From contig OY754476.1 of assembly GCA_963575645.1 (NCBI GenBank), forward strand, positions 1,674,001 to 1,738,000: a DNA stretch of 64,000 bases, written 5' to 3'. The stretch's first letter is position 1. Each line of letters begins with the position of its first letter. Positions 1 through 11,404 of the stretch are shown here, in pieces. The notes beneath the pieces were generated by a model. That model ran no database searches. It was not told the DNA's origin and worked only from the letters and a program-made list of their open reading frames with translations. The translations under genes and the position numbers were made by a program. The DNA is from Xanthostigma xanthostigma (lineage: Eukaryota > Arthropoda > Insecta > Raphidioptera > Raphidiidae).

Positions 1-1086
1 AGGATGTTAGTCTATGAAGGAACTAAAATTTCTAAAAAAAAAAATAAACAACGGTCTTGACTTTGAAATTTTATTAGTTTGTTCAAATTTAAGACTACTA
101 TTAATTTAAAAAAAATGTTCCAATTGATTTAAACTAAAAAAATAAGTATTCAAAAAAGTTTATACACACCAATCTAAAGATTAATATATGTCCACTATTT
201 TTGAAATTTGTCCGCACTGACCTACAAACGTCTTAGATTTTGAAAGAACGCAACTGAAGTTTACACGACAAATATACGAAGGATAGTAGCTACTGGTCTA
301 TATTCTATAGTGATAGCTGATTGTTGTACATCGAGTTTTATCTATCACTATTAAAAAGATCACTGAGTTTATCTTCAAACGATTATTGTAGTAACTGATC
401 ACTTATTAATCAATCACGTTTCTTTGCCAAAAAAAAAAACAAAACAAAACAAAAAAACGAGAAACTATATCTTGTATAAATATTATTCGAATTTATACGG
501 ACCACCTTTGAAAAGCGCGTTATTCTAATGAATAAAAAACCGCACTGGAATTAACGATTATATCGAAGTCGACAATAAAATACTGCGGATGAAGTCGAGG
601 GTTTACTGTTAATATTGCCGACATGGGGTAACGGATTCGCGTATGGCATGGCCTCTAGTTATACCCAATATTGACTCAACACGTTGCTTTACCTATGCCA
701 CCTGTGCCGGTACTAACTCTTGCCAGGTAATACACGCAACTGCTTGCTCAATGCTCACCTGAAGGCTGAATTGTATCTATTCTACCTTATAACTGTATTA
801 TATCTGCACTTAACTTACTACTTGAATCCGGATAGTAAGGGATCCTAACTCATCATTTCAAGTATGCTGAATAGATAGTTCGATAGCTGCTCCAACCAAA
901 AACGTTACATTATATGCGTCGCTAGTTATAAATAAGGGATTAGAGATACAACTATCCGGTCTCGGGTTACTACAATGTCACGGCTGATTATTACCCCCAA
1001 CTCCATCAATTATTTCCAATTCGCTAAAATGGAACTAGATACATGATCTGTTTCGTATAATTAATTCAGTTTCATTGAATCATTAG
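1..1086. other. Intergenic, nothing recognised
   Basis: No exon-like or repeat-like structure that I can support. The part around 600-1030 is less AT-rich than its surroundings but has no convincing reading frame. It may be older retrotransposon sequence upstream of the fragment at 1087, which is inference only. Confidence 0.4.
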
Positions 1087-1218
1087 ATAATATCAATTAG
1101 ACTATTTAATAAACTGCCTCTTGATGTTCAAAACCTTCCCCTAAAACAGTTCAAAAATCTTGTGCGGAGGAGGTTGATTGAGGCTGGTCATTATTCTGTA
1201 GAAGATTTCTTTTATTAG
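1087..1218 (+). pseudogene. Non-LTR retrotransposon ORF2, C-terminal fragment
   Basis: An open frame of 43 codons ends at the TAG at 1216-1218. It reads ISIRLFNKLPLDVQ, then LPLKQFKNLV, and ends GHYSVEDFFY. The pattern 'NxLP.D...LP...FK..L...L...YSv.dF' is the usual extreme C-terminus of reverse-transcriptase ORF2 proteins of Jockey/CR1-like non-LTR retrotransposons. The frame is closed upstream by a stop, so this is a 5'-truncated copy, as is normal for such elements. Its 3' untranslated tail resumes at 1675-1740 after an inserted MITE. Class assignment beyond 'non-LTR' is inference. Confidence 0.7.
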
Positions 1219-1238
1219 TGTACTATACTTGTTTATTT

Positions 1239-1672
1239 TTTTGACGTGATAACGTCTTATAAATTGATGAAACACCGGCTGCACGCACGAAAAAGAGTAA
1301 CGTTCCGCAAGCGAGAGCGCGATATAAGCGATAGTCTCTCTCTCTTCTCGCGTGACGTCAGAGAGTAGTGTGCGTTCAACATTTTTTTCGGCTGTTCCAG
1401 CGAAAGCTACATCTGACAGATGGCCAGATAAATTATACGGTTTGTTAACAAATATATAATATACATATTATATACATTCTTTTAAATGTCTTTTATAATA
1501 ATTGCTTAAAAATATGCATTTTGCTTTGGTTGATCAAATTATTAGTCGGTAAAAATATAGTTTGACAGCTACTAAAATTTAGGTTATGTATTATTAAATA
1601 TGATATTCGAGCGGAATACGTTATCACGTAAAACTATCGTCCGTAAACCGACTTTACAGACAAGCAATTTTT
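1239..1672 (+). mobile_element. MITE family A, copy 1 (TGACGTGATAACG type)
   Basis: The first of four copies in the window (others 38626-38879, 57613-57832, 63284-63477). It starts with TTGACGTGATAACGTC followed by TTATAAATTGATGAAACACC. It ends with CGTTATCACGTAAAACTATC and a terminal CAATTTTTTT. The GTGATAACG and CGTTATCAC motifs are inverted subterminal repeats. This copy is the longest because it keeps an AT-rich middle (about 1430-1580). It shares the stretch around 1586-1620 (ATATGATATTCGAGCGG) with copy 4 but not with copies 2 and 3. It lies in the 3' tail of a non-LTR retrotransposon. Confidence 0.75.
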
Positions 1673-1674
1673 TT

Positions 1675-1740
1675 AATTGTATGACGATGTTATGCCACGT
1701 AATGGTGGTATTTAAACAAATATATTCTATTCTATTCTAA
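1675..1740 (+). repeat. 3' tail of the interrupted non-LTR retrotransposon
   Basis: ACGATGTTATGCCACGTAAT then a short AT-rich stretch ending in a TTCTA microsatellite (TATTCTATTCTATTCTA). This is the form of a non-LTR retrotransposon 3' end. It is separated from the ORF2 end at 1218 by the MITE at 1239-1672. Confidence 0.5.
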
Positions 1741-2035
1741 TACTAGCCGCTACCCGCGGCTCCGCTCACGATGAAACGCGACAGCGACAACAGCACCACC
1801 GAATCTTGTCTCACAGGGCTACGTCCCGCTCGGCAGCGACAACAGTAGAGACGTCTTCGGCTCCACCGTATTTCAGTACCACTTTAAAACACTTTGGATT
1901 TTTTTTTTGGGTCGGAAAACCTCCTTAGGGAATGAAATTTCAAAAATCTTTTCATAGTGCTCACCTACATTATATAAAGAACTCCTGTCAATCAGTCAGT
2001 CACTCTTTGAGTTTTATTAAGTAGATATCCATGCA
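1741..2035 (+). repeat. Interspersed repeat family B (CTAGCCGCTACCCGCGGCT)
   Basis: Begins CTAGCCGCTACCCGCGGCTC and contains 'AATGAAATTTCAAAAATC...GTGCTCACCTAC' and a CAGTCAGTCAC motif near its end. The same head (CTAG.C....CCCGC.GCT.CG) and body occur at 21301, 48051, 54632 and 55280. The transposition class cannot be decided from the window. Confidence 0.5.
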
Positions 2036-2060
2036 TTCTTTGATTTGTGTTCGTCAACTA

Positions 2061-5000
2061 GCTGAATTATTTTTTTTAATAAATAGTAGTCATGTGGATA
2101 TAGGAAAACAGCGTCAAGAATTTGATTTAATTCATATTTCCTACATTAATTCATAAGCGTCATTTACGTTTTCTGAGTATGCGACATATAACGCAGAATA
2201 AGATTGACTTGATTTTGGCTGTGACCAGTCGGAAACAATCTAAAATTTTAGGAATTTATTGTTGCGTGTGAGCCCGGCGCGATTTCGAGCTTCGGCCGGC
2301 GGATGGGGCCACATAATAATTATACGCTGGATAATTTGAAAAGATAAAGTAGCATCAATAGTGGTATCTATTGTGGGATTTCCTAACATCACTGGTTTGT
2401 CTCTCAAATTATTCTACATATTAAGTGCAGAGTCCTGCACTTTTGTGCGTTTTGGCGGTATAAAAATTAATTCAAAGAGAAATAATATTTGATAAGTAAT
2501 TCTTACAGTTTCAAAACTGAAAAATCGTGCCTAATAAGTGATTTTGACATATTATAAATATAATAATTATTTTGTTTATCAGACGTGTATGTTGGGTTGG
2601 GTCTTTCCAGTAAATTCCACTATGATGTATTTTTCATATAGTTGATACGATAGTTGTTTACTACAAAACAAATTAACAATTAGAAGGAAAAACAGCTAAA
2701 GTGAAGATTATTATATGTTTTTTTTACTTCCAGCTGGAGGTTATATATTTTTAGACACAAGTAAAACCTGTTGTTAAATATATAAACTAAACTTTACTTG
2801 TTTATTATAACAGCACGTGATTGGAAAAATAAGTTCTTCAAGTCAGTTTGGCAGTTATGGCAGTTAATTACTGGCCATTTTTTACGTAAATAGGAATATC
2901 TGATTTAAATGAAGTCTGTATAGTAGTTTTTATTGTAAATTGCGATGAAATATGTACAAATAGTTTCTTGTTTTGATAAAAGCCTGAAAATAATGATAAT
3001 TTATTTCTTTTAATTTTTTTGTTTTATTTTTTTATTTATATAATCAAATCTGACATACATTATATGTACACAACAATATATAATGCTTATGTCGCTTATA
3101 TAATATCGATTATATTTTTGAACTTTAAAATATGGTTACGTCAGTATGAGTGAAATAACTCACCGGAAGTAAGGAACACCTACAGACCACATGTCTCTGA
3201 TTCGAGTAATGAATATGAGATGGCGCCCTTTACACAAACTGTTGTCTCTATAGGTCCGTCCCCTAATCGAAGTCGAAAACAACTTGTACTATGATTGTTT
3301 TTCAAGAACACTTGAAAGGAATGCATCGTGCTTCTATTAGGAATTTTTGAAACCGTTTTCATGCTGACTTTCACAAATAAATTCATATTTGTAGTGCGTT
3401 AGAAATTAGTGCCCATGTGCAGTGAGATTTGGCGGGTGATTCGGTGCTACGGTAAAATATTTTTGTAATTTTAATGAATGGTACGCGCAGACTCGCATAA
3501 AATGGCCGACGCCAAAATGATATTAGCCATTTCCTATGATGCGCTACCGTCGCGATCGATATTGATGGTTGTCGACTGGAGTGCTTAGCTCCTTGTGATA
3601 ATAAATGCTTGCTCGGTTTTATGCTTTCGTCAAATATTCGCGCAGTGATTTTTGTGTTCTAAGGACATTAAATATGAATACAAAAGTGTGAGACATGTTT
3701 TGTTGTTGAAATGTTATTCTTCGGTGCACGCAGGTGCGTACGCAGTCGTACTCTCTGAATTTTAACTGGGCCTGCTCATGCTTGGTAGTAGGGAAACGCG
3801 CGTTTCTTGGACATCGTTACGACAATTATTCTTCTAATTATTTTATGGCGACGTCGTCGTAGGGTCAACGGCGACGCAAGTCCAGTACTTTGAAATGCGC
3901 CCGGTCTCCTATCCACTCTCGCCACATTCTGTCAAGGAAGCCATAATACCATGAACACCGAGTGTCAATACCAATTTTCCAAGGCTTATTTTCTTGTTTA
4001 CCTGTCAAATTCATTATTTAAATAGATAACAGTGTGATGGTTTTGATTTTGTGGGCCTAAATTGTAGTTTGATGGCAGTATTAGAGAAATACTATGCTAA
4101 ATATCAAAATGCCAAACTAGTACATTCTATTGGTCGATGTATATTACAAAAGGGGTGCAAAGCATTGTCGAATTATTGATTTTCTTATTCACTGTTTACA
4201 TCATTATCCTTTTTCAATTATATTTTTCAGTACGACACTTACCAAACTCGCGTATCAATATAAGACGTATTGTTCAAATGCACCCTGGAGTTTTATTGTA
4301 CTTAAATACGTCATAAAGGCCATCGTATTTTGAAATATTTAATTTGATGGCAGCTTTCAACGCAACTTTTTCTATTTTTGATAATTGTCATATTAATCGC
4401 GTATTTTCATAATATTATATAGTCTATATATTCTTTCAAAAATGTGAAAATTATCATATACCTAGGTTTTTTTTATAGATTACGTCTGTAATATACACGG
4501 AATTAATATACAATATGTAGATAATACCTAAGTAAATTAAATGTCAATTTAATAAATATTTTCTTTGGGATTGTATAAAATCTAGTTGAATATAAATTAT
4601 GCTTCCTCTAGAACTAATTTACGCTGCCCAATGCACCTATATGAGAAAATAATAATAATTTGATTCATTACATTTTATAATTTTTTATTATCTTTACTCT
4701 TTACCAAGGCTGTAGTTTTTTTAAATAAATTTCAAAAAACGTGTAATCAGCTAAATATTATTTTTCGACCAATCTACTTATGTAATATAGATAATTATCC
4801 AATTAGATTCATCTCATTCTCCTCTAAAATATGGATAATTATGCGATTTATTTATAATCCATGCATTTTATTTGAGTATTTCAAGTAAAAACATCTATAT
4901 CTAACGAGAATCAAATTGTTGCAGAAAGTGACCCTAATTAATTCATAGAAACTCTAAAATGGAACATCTATAAAATATCTAAAATTCAAAAGAAGATGCA

Positions 5001-5406
5001 AAAGAATGAGACAAGAAATTATATTTTTTTTAAATTGACACAAAATAGTTTATACAATGTTTTCACTTTCATTAATGAGTAATGAACAGAAATGAGTTAA
5101 CGCGTTTAGAAAAAAAAAATAATAATAGGAATATCACCTGATGACAAAAAAGTATTGAAGTACGTTTTTATAAAGAAACATTTTATATAGGATTGTATAA
5201 ATTCGAGATATATTTGGAATAACTATTATGTGTATATGAACTGAAGTGAAGAATTTACAGAACTCAGTTGATTCCCAAGTAAAATATCATATTACATTTT
5301 ATTCAGGTAATTATTGAGTCATTTTGAAGATATTGTTTCTATGAGATTATAATATAATTAGTAATCCTTACCATACGGTACTTACGTGAGTTTTTTAAAT
5401 TTACAG
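2061..5406 (+). other. Region upstream of ewg, no coding exon recognised
   Basis: Lies directly 5' of the first ewg coding exon. The block 3420-3960 is richer in CpG and less AT-rich than the rest, including TGCGTACGCA at 3736-3745 and ACGCGCAGAC near 3482. It is the best candidate here for a promoter or 5' untranslated exon. No transcription start can be fixed from sequence. The 4100-5400 part is AT-rich with no structure I can support. A 3' splice site at 5401-5406 (TTACAG) suggests that a noncoding exon lies somewhere upstream. Confidence 0.35.
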
Positions 5407-5435
5407 GTTTCAAGTTTGCTAGAATTACAATTTAA

Positions 5436-8400
5436 ATGGTTACCATAATGACAAATAGTGCCGGAGAACAGATCGCCATGGTGGTGGGCACTCCGAGCTC
5501 ACCAGGCGGAGGAGGAGGCCTAACAGGGGCTTCGGATGAGGATGATGATGGTTGTCCCTCATCACCTAGTTCTGTTTATGAGAACGGAGACGATCTCATG
5601 GCAGCTGCAATGGGTGATGAGGTCACGGCACAATTGGCAGCAGCCGGACCAGTAGGCGTTGCCGCTGCAGCTGCCATAGTGTCGGCAAAAAAACGGAAAA
5701 GACCTCACTCGTTCGAAACTAACCCATCAATAAGAAAAAGACAACAAAATCGTTTATTAAGAAAATTGAGAGTATGTATTTTAATAGTTGTTTAGACCTG
5801 ATCAAGTAATACCATTGTAGGAAATTTATATATTTGTTCTTCTACAGCAAACTATAGATGAATTTGCTACAAGGGTTGGTCAGCAAGCGGTTGTTTTAGT
5901 AGCGACGCCTGGAAAACCAAATACTAGTTACAAAGTGTTTGGTGCGAAACCGCTAGAGGATGTTGTTAAGAATTTAAGGACAATGATAATGGAGGAACTG
6001 GAAAGTGCCCTGGCTCAACAAGCACCACCCCCTGTTCAAGATGACCCATCACTTTTTGAACTTCCTCCATTGATTATCGATGGGATTCCAACACCTGTTG
6101 AAAAAATGACTCAAGCACAACTGAGAGCATTCATTCCACTTATGTTAAAATACTCAACAGGTGCCAAAATATTATTTTTTTTTTAACCTTTGATACACAA
6201 TATTCTCCTGAGATACACACCAAAAAATTAACTACTTTTGCACTATTTGTGATCTTTTTTATTATTAGGTCGTGGAAAACCAGGTTGGGGCAGAGAATCG
6301 ACCCGACCTCCATGGTGGCCCAAAGATCTTCCTTGGGCAAACGTGAGAATGGATGCAAGATCGGAAGACGAAAAACAGAAGGTACAGATATCGGTTTGAT
6401 TTCGTGTATACATTTTAAGTCTATTTAACAATTGTGTTCATTGTGTTTTTATTTGTAGATCTCATGGACCCATGCTTTGAGAGAAATTGTAATCAATTGC
6501 TATAAGTATCACGGCCGAGAAGATTTATTGCCTGCTTTCTCCGAGGAAGATGAAAAAGCCAATGCATTAGCAACAGCAAACGCAAATGTCAGTAGCACTA
6601 CTGTAGGAGTATTAAAGATGCATACGTCATCATCGAATGTCAACAATAGTGGCTCAACTGCTACGCATAAAATACAGATACAAGCTAGTGGCTCTCCTCA
6701 AATAATAGCAGCATCCCCTGGTTCAATTGGTACATCGACGGCGCAGGTTTGCCTCGAACCAGCCGCCTATAATGCTGATGTCGATGTTGGTAGCCTTGTT
6801 AATTTGCACTCGAACAATACACATAGATGTTGTGCGTTGTTGTGTACTGTACCAGAGTACTCTATTTTACCCACCGCCTACATATACCTGCATTTGTTTT
6901 GTTTTGTGTGATACAAGGGTTCCACATTATTTATTAACATACTGCCACAAAGAAATTGCTTGCGATGCCAATCAAACAAATCAATTCGTATTCGCTATAA
7001 AATTTTTGGTGTATAGTAATAATATGGTAGTAAAGAAAAAAAAACCCCTTTGCACTCCGGGAGTGCCGGCTGAAGTGAAAACTTGAATATTAACGTCTTA
7101 CGAATTTTCGATCAAAATGGTTTGTATCATAGATTGCATTTTTATGTACGATATTTCAACGCTAGATGTCTAACGTTGTATAAAAATTTTCGATCTGACG
7201 CGAGTTAAACATTTTTTACCCATTACAAAAAAAGTGTACAACGCCGCTAAAGAAGTTTTCACTTCAAAATTTTCGATCTGACGCGAGTTTAACATTTTTT
7301 ACCCATTACAAAAAAAGTGTACAACGCCGCTAAAGAAGTTTTCACTTCAAAAATAGTAGTTATGATCAATAAGTCTGAAAATATTTTTTTGTTGCACCCT
7401 TGTGATATTTTTCGAATTTAAATATTCTTTGTGTAAGTAAAGCGCGTAAATTTGATTTAACTAGAGATCTGAAATAATCTTACATCTAGTTAAAATTTTT
7501 TATGGTAACCCTTGCCCTACATGCACATAGTTATTTTTTATTTTGTTTATTTTTATTGTATTTTAGTAGTGATTATTGAAATTTATTTCCTTATTTTTTA
7601 CTTTTTTATTATTTTTCTAACTGTTTGATAATTTCAGCAAGTTATTCTTAAAGTATGCAATCATTTAATAAGCGATTTTAGTAAACAATTATGGAGGACT
7701 TAATGCGAACTTTTTTTTAAATTATGGAATCAGACGATCTGTTTGTGAATATTGGTGTTGTTAAGCCAAGATTCTAATTTAATCCTTCAATATTTGTCCA
7801 CAGACCTTCTTAGTAGTTGTAATTTGGGGGCTCATTTTACAGAATAATGTAAAAAAATGTTCATGTAGTGTAAGAATGTTGAGTGCATTTTATAAATTGA
7901 ATATCTGGTTCCAACCTCTCTGCGAACAGTAACAGAACCGTTGCAGTCATGCGCAGTAGCTAAAACGAAACTGTTTGAATCGGTTTTGGAACGCGTTTTA
8001 GTTACTCCGCGTGACTGACAGTTCTGCTACTTTTCGTGGAGAGATTGGCACACAGCTTTTATTACTCTGATAATTTAATATTCTTTGTTTTGAGACTTTT
8101 GGATTTATGAATTTAGTTATAAAATTAAAAAAAATAACGAATATTCCACAGTTGCATCTTTCCCTTCTAGTTTGAAAAGAATTTTTTGTTTTTAAATGTA
8201 CTTTGTAAATTTTTTATTTTATTGCCATAACATCTTTTTGTGTATTTTCTTTTTTGTGTTTATGAGTGCTGGCTTGTTCTGATTTATTTTATTCTAGTTG
8301 TAGCTTTATTGAATTTCGCTCATGCATTTGCATGTCACAAAGACTGACAAAATGATTTTTAAAAACTAGTTCACAATCTGTTTGGTCTTTTTCCATTCGA

Positions 8401-9843
8401 AGCCTATAATTATTTCTAACACCACTATATTATATTGTTTATTTGAACATTTAAGATAAATTACGTTAATTACACTTTTATACACAGAATCTGTCATGCT
8501 CCTTGAAAATTAAATAGATTTGCTTTTTGACCAAACAGATTGTGTTATTTCAGTGATAATTAACACTAAAAATTTTGTCGATAGATGGGTACAGGATCAT
8601 ATCCAGCTGTATTACAAACTATTACAAATCCGGATGGTACGATAAGCATTTTACAAGTGGATCCAAACAATCCAATTATTACATTACCTGATGGAACTAC
8701 AGCACAAGTACAAGGATTAGCCACGGTAAAAAAAATGAAAATGACCAAATATATACAATATAGTCCATTTTCGTTTGAACAACATGAGGATTTTGGAAAT
8801 GAAAAAATATACAAGGTCGGTTAAACATAAAAAAAGGTATTGTTCTGTAGAACTAATTCAAAACTACCGGTTTTATTTCTATAATATTCAATTGTTGACT
8901 TCAAATGTGAAAGTCAACTGTTTCGGTAGATGCTATTTATTTATAGTTTTATTTTTGCTAACTTGAAAATTTTGTATTTCATGGTGTTCCCTAACAATTG
9001 AACGTTGTAGAAACCATTGAATTGGCTCTAGAAACGATAACTTTTTCCCTCATTTAAACCGACCTTATGTTTCTTATCATTCCCAAATCCCATGTGAAAA
9101 CGGGATAAAATATACTTTTATCTGAAGCTAATTCTTTTTCACTTATATACTTAATTTAAATTCAGATTCCTCAAGGGGATGGAAATTCTGTTCACGCTCT
9201 CACTGAAGTTTCAACCCAAGCAGAAGTTGTGGATTTAAACACAGTGACAGAAGCAACTCTTAATCAAGATGGACAACTTATTCTTACAAGTGAGGATGGA
9301 CACGGTATGTACCTAAATTAGTGTGAATAGGAAAATATATATATATTTTTATAAATTCTAACACTTACAATTAATCAATTAGGATATCCTGTATCGGTAA
9401 GTGGTGTGATAACAGTTCCTGTATCAGCGTCTATGTATCAAACGATGGTAGCAAATATTCAACAACTTCACACTACAAGTGACGGGACAGTTTGTGTTAC
9501 ACCGATGGTTCAAGTTCCTAAGGTGAGTACAAGAAATTATCGCAGCGTTTTCGACAATTAAATGATTAAATATTGACGGAACTCTTCCAGTCAACTTTTT
9601 GAATTTGTTCCAAATATTTGAAATGTGTTGTTTTTGTTAAAGGTTGAACCTTCAAGCGGCAATGAAACGATGGAAACATTAACTGTAACACCTGGTATAA
9701 CACATCAAATGATGATTCAAGGAAATGGATCTGAACCCCAAGTTCTACAAGTTTTATCACTCAAAGACGCTACAGTACTTACAAAAGCCATGGCAGCAAT
9801 TGGTGATGTTAAATCAGAAGAAACGATAATTAGTGACCAATAA
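5436..9843 (+). CDS. ewg: Erect wing / NRF-1 family transcription factor
   Basis: Sequence-specific nuclear transcription factor of the NRF-1/Erect wing family. In insects it acts in neuron and flight-muscle development; in vertebrates NRF-1 activates respiratory-chain genes. Eight coding exons join in phase: 5436-5771, 5848-6160, 6269-6381, 6459-6746, 8585-8725, 9166-9304, 9383-9522, 9643-9843, giving 556 residues. Residues 1-85 are low complexity with a glycine run and acidic clusters. KKRKRPHSFE and the basic RKRQQNRLLRKLR (about 86-112) start the conserved DNA-binding/dimerisation region. It continues through TIDEFATRVGQQAVVLVATP, RGKPGWG, WWPKDLPWANVR and NCYKYHGREDLL to about residue 275. 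Exon 5 opens with the family-typical MGTGSYPAVLQT, and the tail is glutamine/threonine-rich. The start is the first ATG after the acceptor at 5406; a second ATG follows four codons later. Exon 4 has a weak donor (GTTTGC). Read-through would add about 55 residues and stop at 6911. Confidence 0.93.
7036..7352 (+). mobile_element. MITE family C, copy 1, in ewg intron 4
   Basis: Starts near CCCTTTGCACTCCGGGAGTG and continues GGCTGAAGTGAAAACTTGAA. It ends AACGCCGCTAAAGAAG then TTTTCACTTC, so GAAGTGAAAACTT and AAGTTTTCACTTC form inverted repeats near the ends. The last 83 bp (from CGATCTGACGCG at 7191) is tandemly duplicated, with a second copy from 7274. The related copy at 44978-45315 has a different internal duplication. 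It lies on A-rich flanks inside the 1.8-kb ewg intron. Confidence 0.65.
7911..8048. repeat. Imperfect long hairpin in ewg intron 4
   Basis: Left arm 7911-7967 (CCAACCTCTCTGCGAACAGT...CTAAAACG) pairs imperfectly with right arm 7993-8048 (CGTTTTAGTTACTCCGCGTG...GAGAGATTGG). The loop is about 25 bases. Arms are roughly 80% complementary. It could be a degenerate foldback MITE; an RNA-hairpin function is speculative. Confidence 0.5.
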
Positions 9844-10192
9844 GAAAAATGTAAGTGTATTATCGTTAATTTACAGTTCATTTGTTCATATCGCTCAGAG
9901 GTAAATGCATTCATAGTATCAGTATTTAGAATACAGTCCAACTTGTTTGTAACGTCAACGAATATAGCGTTAATTATGAAATTTCCGATAATTTATGACT
10001 TCAAGGACCTTTTGGAAGAACTTTCTTTTAACGATATAAAATCCGGCTTATCGAAACTAATCTGAGACCGATTAATTGGAAAATTTAAAATACATCAATT
10101 CTTTACCTATTTTATTACAGTTTAATTCCTTTCTGGCAAATAATAGGTCATTTCGATTCTTTACCTACCATTTTTTTCGTCAGGTAACTACT
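9844..10192 (+). other. ewg 3' flank, probable start of 3' UTR
   Basis: Follows the ewg stop directly and is AT-rich, with no coding signal and no clear AATAAA before the hAT MITE at 10201. The first AATAAA I see downstream is at 10856-10861, just past that MITE. Where the transcript ends cannot be told. Confidence 0.35.
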
Positions 10193-10200
10193 ATTTGTAC

Positions 10201-10724
10201 TAGTGATGTGCCGGATATCTGTGTCCGTAACCGCGGATATTCGAGGGAGAAGAAAGATCCGTATCCGTTAGTTTTATGGCGGATCTTTTACCTTATTAAT
10301 TTTCAATTCATAGATGAAATTTTATATATATAGGTGATTAGGTAATAATGAAAAACTGTTAAATTCCATTTTAGATTATTTTTTATTTTTTAAAATCGTA
10401 TTTGGCACCTTTATATTGCAAACATTTATCGTAGTGAGTACCATACCAATAGTACATAACTCAAAGGTACTAAAAAACTATCTTTATAATGAGATATTGC
10501 ACATCGATCTTTGGAAAGAGACAATCTGTTATGAGAGGTTAACTCTTAAAGAAGTCAATAACTTTTTCCCATAACAGATAGTCTCTTTCCAAAGGTCGAT
10601 GTGCAATATTTACCGCCGCGTACTCTAAGAAAGTTATATCCGTATCCGCGGATCTTGAAACCAAATATCCGTATTCAAATCCGTATCCGCAGATATGCAT
10701 TTTTAACGATCCGGCACATCACTA
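10201..10724. mobile_element. hAT-type MITE with near-perfect TSD
   Basis: Terminal inverted repeats TAGTGATGTGCCGGAT (left) and ATCCGGCACATCACTA (right). The flanking 8-mers are ATTTGTAC (10193-10200) and ATTTATAC (10725-10732), matching 7 of 8, as expected for a hAT target duplication. The interior is a second inverted repeat: TATTGCACATCGATCTTTGG near 10495 pairs with its complement near 10590-10610. Repeated TCCGTATCCGCGGAT motifs lie under both arms. No transposase sequence is left, so it is non-autonomous. Confidence 0.85.
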
Positions 10725-10732
10725 ATTTATAC

Positions 10733-11234
10733 CTACAATTTGAATCTGTTCATAATTTTCTTACATTATGTAGTGTACATAATTTTACCATAGAAATGAA
10801 ACTGACGAAGATGCAAGACCACACGCCATAAGTTATAAAGTATAATTATTTTTTTAATAAAAAAAATCCGATTTCTTTTTTTTCCAAAAAATAAATTGTA
10901 TTTTAATGTAGCTCGGCAAATAGCGTCACTCTCTTAGAGTGTCAAAAAACAGACGGTTCCACCGGCGACGTTATAACTGAGTTCGACTGTATTCAGATAT
11001 AATAAAATGGATCTGTGATTTAATATTAAAATTATGTGTCACGGCTATATTATTTATTGCAGTATTATCTAATGAAAATATGGTAAATTGAATAATTGAT
11101 CGGTGTAAAAGTCTATACAGGTTGGTGATCGCGCTTGTCGATCATAAACTTAACACGTAAAATCAAACTTTCGTAAATACCTGTTTCCCTACTAATTACT
11201 TTAGACAAAATATTTTCGAATAAAAGCTTTAGAG
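10733..11234. other. Intergenic, nothing recognised
   Basis: AT-rich, with no exon-like frame and no repeat I can place, apart from an AATAAA at 10856-10861. Confidence 0.4.
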
Positions 11235-11396
11235 CAGGGGCGGGCAAATCTTTTGATCGCCGGACCACATAGCTGATGAAAATTTGACCGCAGGCCGTAT
11301 GCCTGATAAAAAAAAGGTCCCCACATTCTATTTCCGCATTTTACTATTTTTATAAAATGCTTCGCGGGCCGGACAAAATTGCGCTGCTTTAGAGTA
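11235..11396. mobile_element. Short hAT MITE with perfect 8-bp TSD
   Basis: Begins CAGGGGCGGGCAAATC and ends CAAAATTGCGCTG. It is flanked on both sides by CTTTAGAG (11227-11234 and 11397-11404), a perfect 8-bp duplication. The left half (GCGGGCAAATC.TTTGATCG.CGG.CCACAT.GCTGATGAAAATTTGAC) matches the element at 28385-28673. It is an internally shortened member of that family. Confidence 0.85.
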
Positions 11397-11404
11397 TTAA
11401 AATC

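Noticed and set aside
3180..3386. 68-codon minus-strand frame upstream of ewg
   Set aside because: No recognisable domain, no repeat of the pattern, and no splice context.
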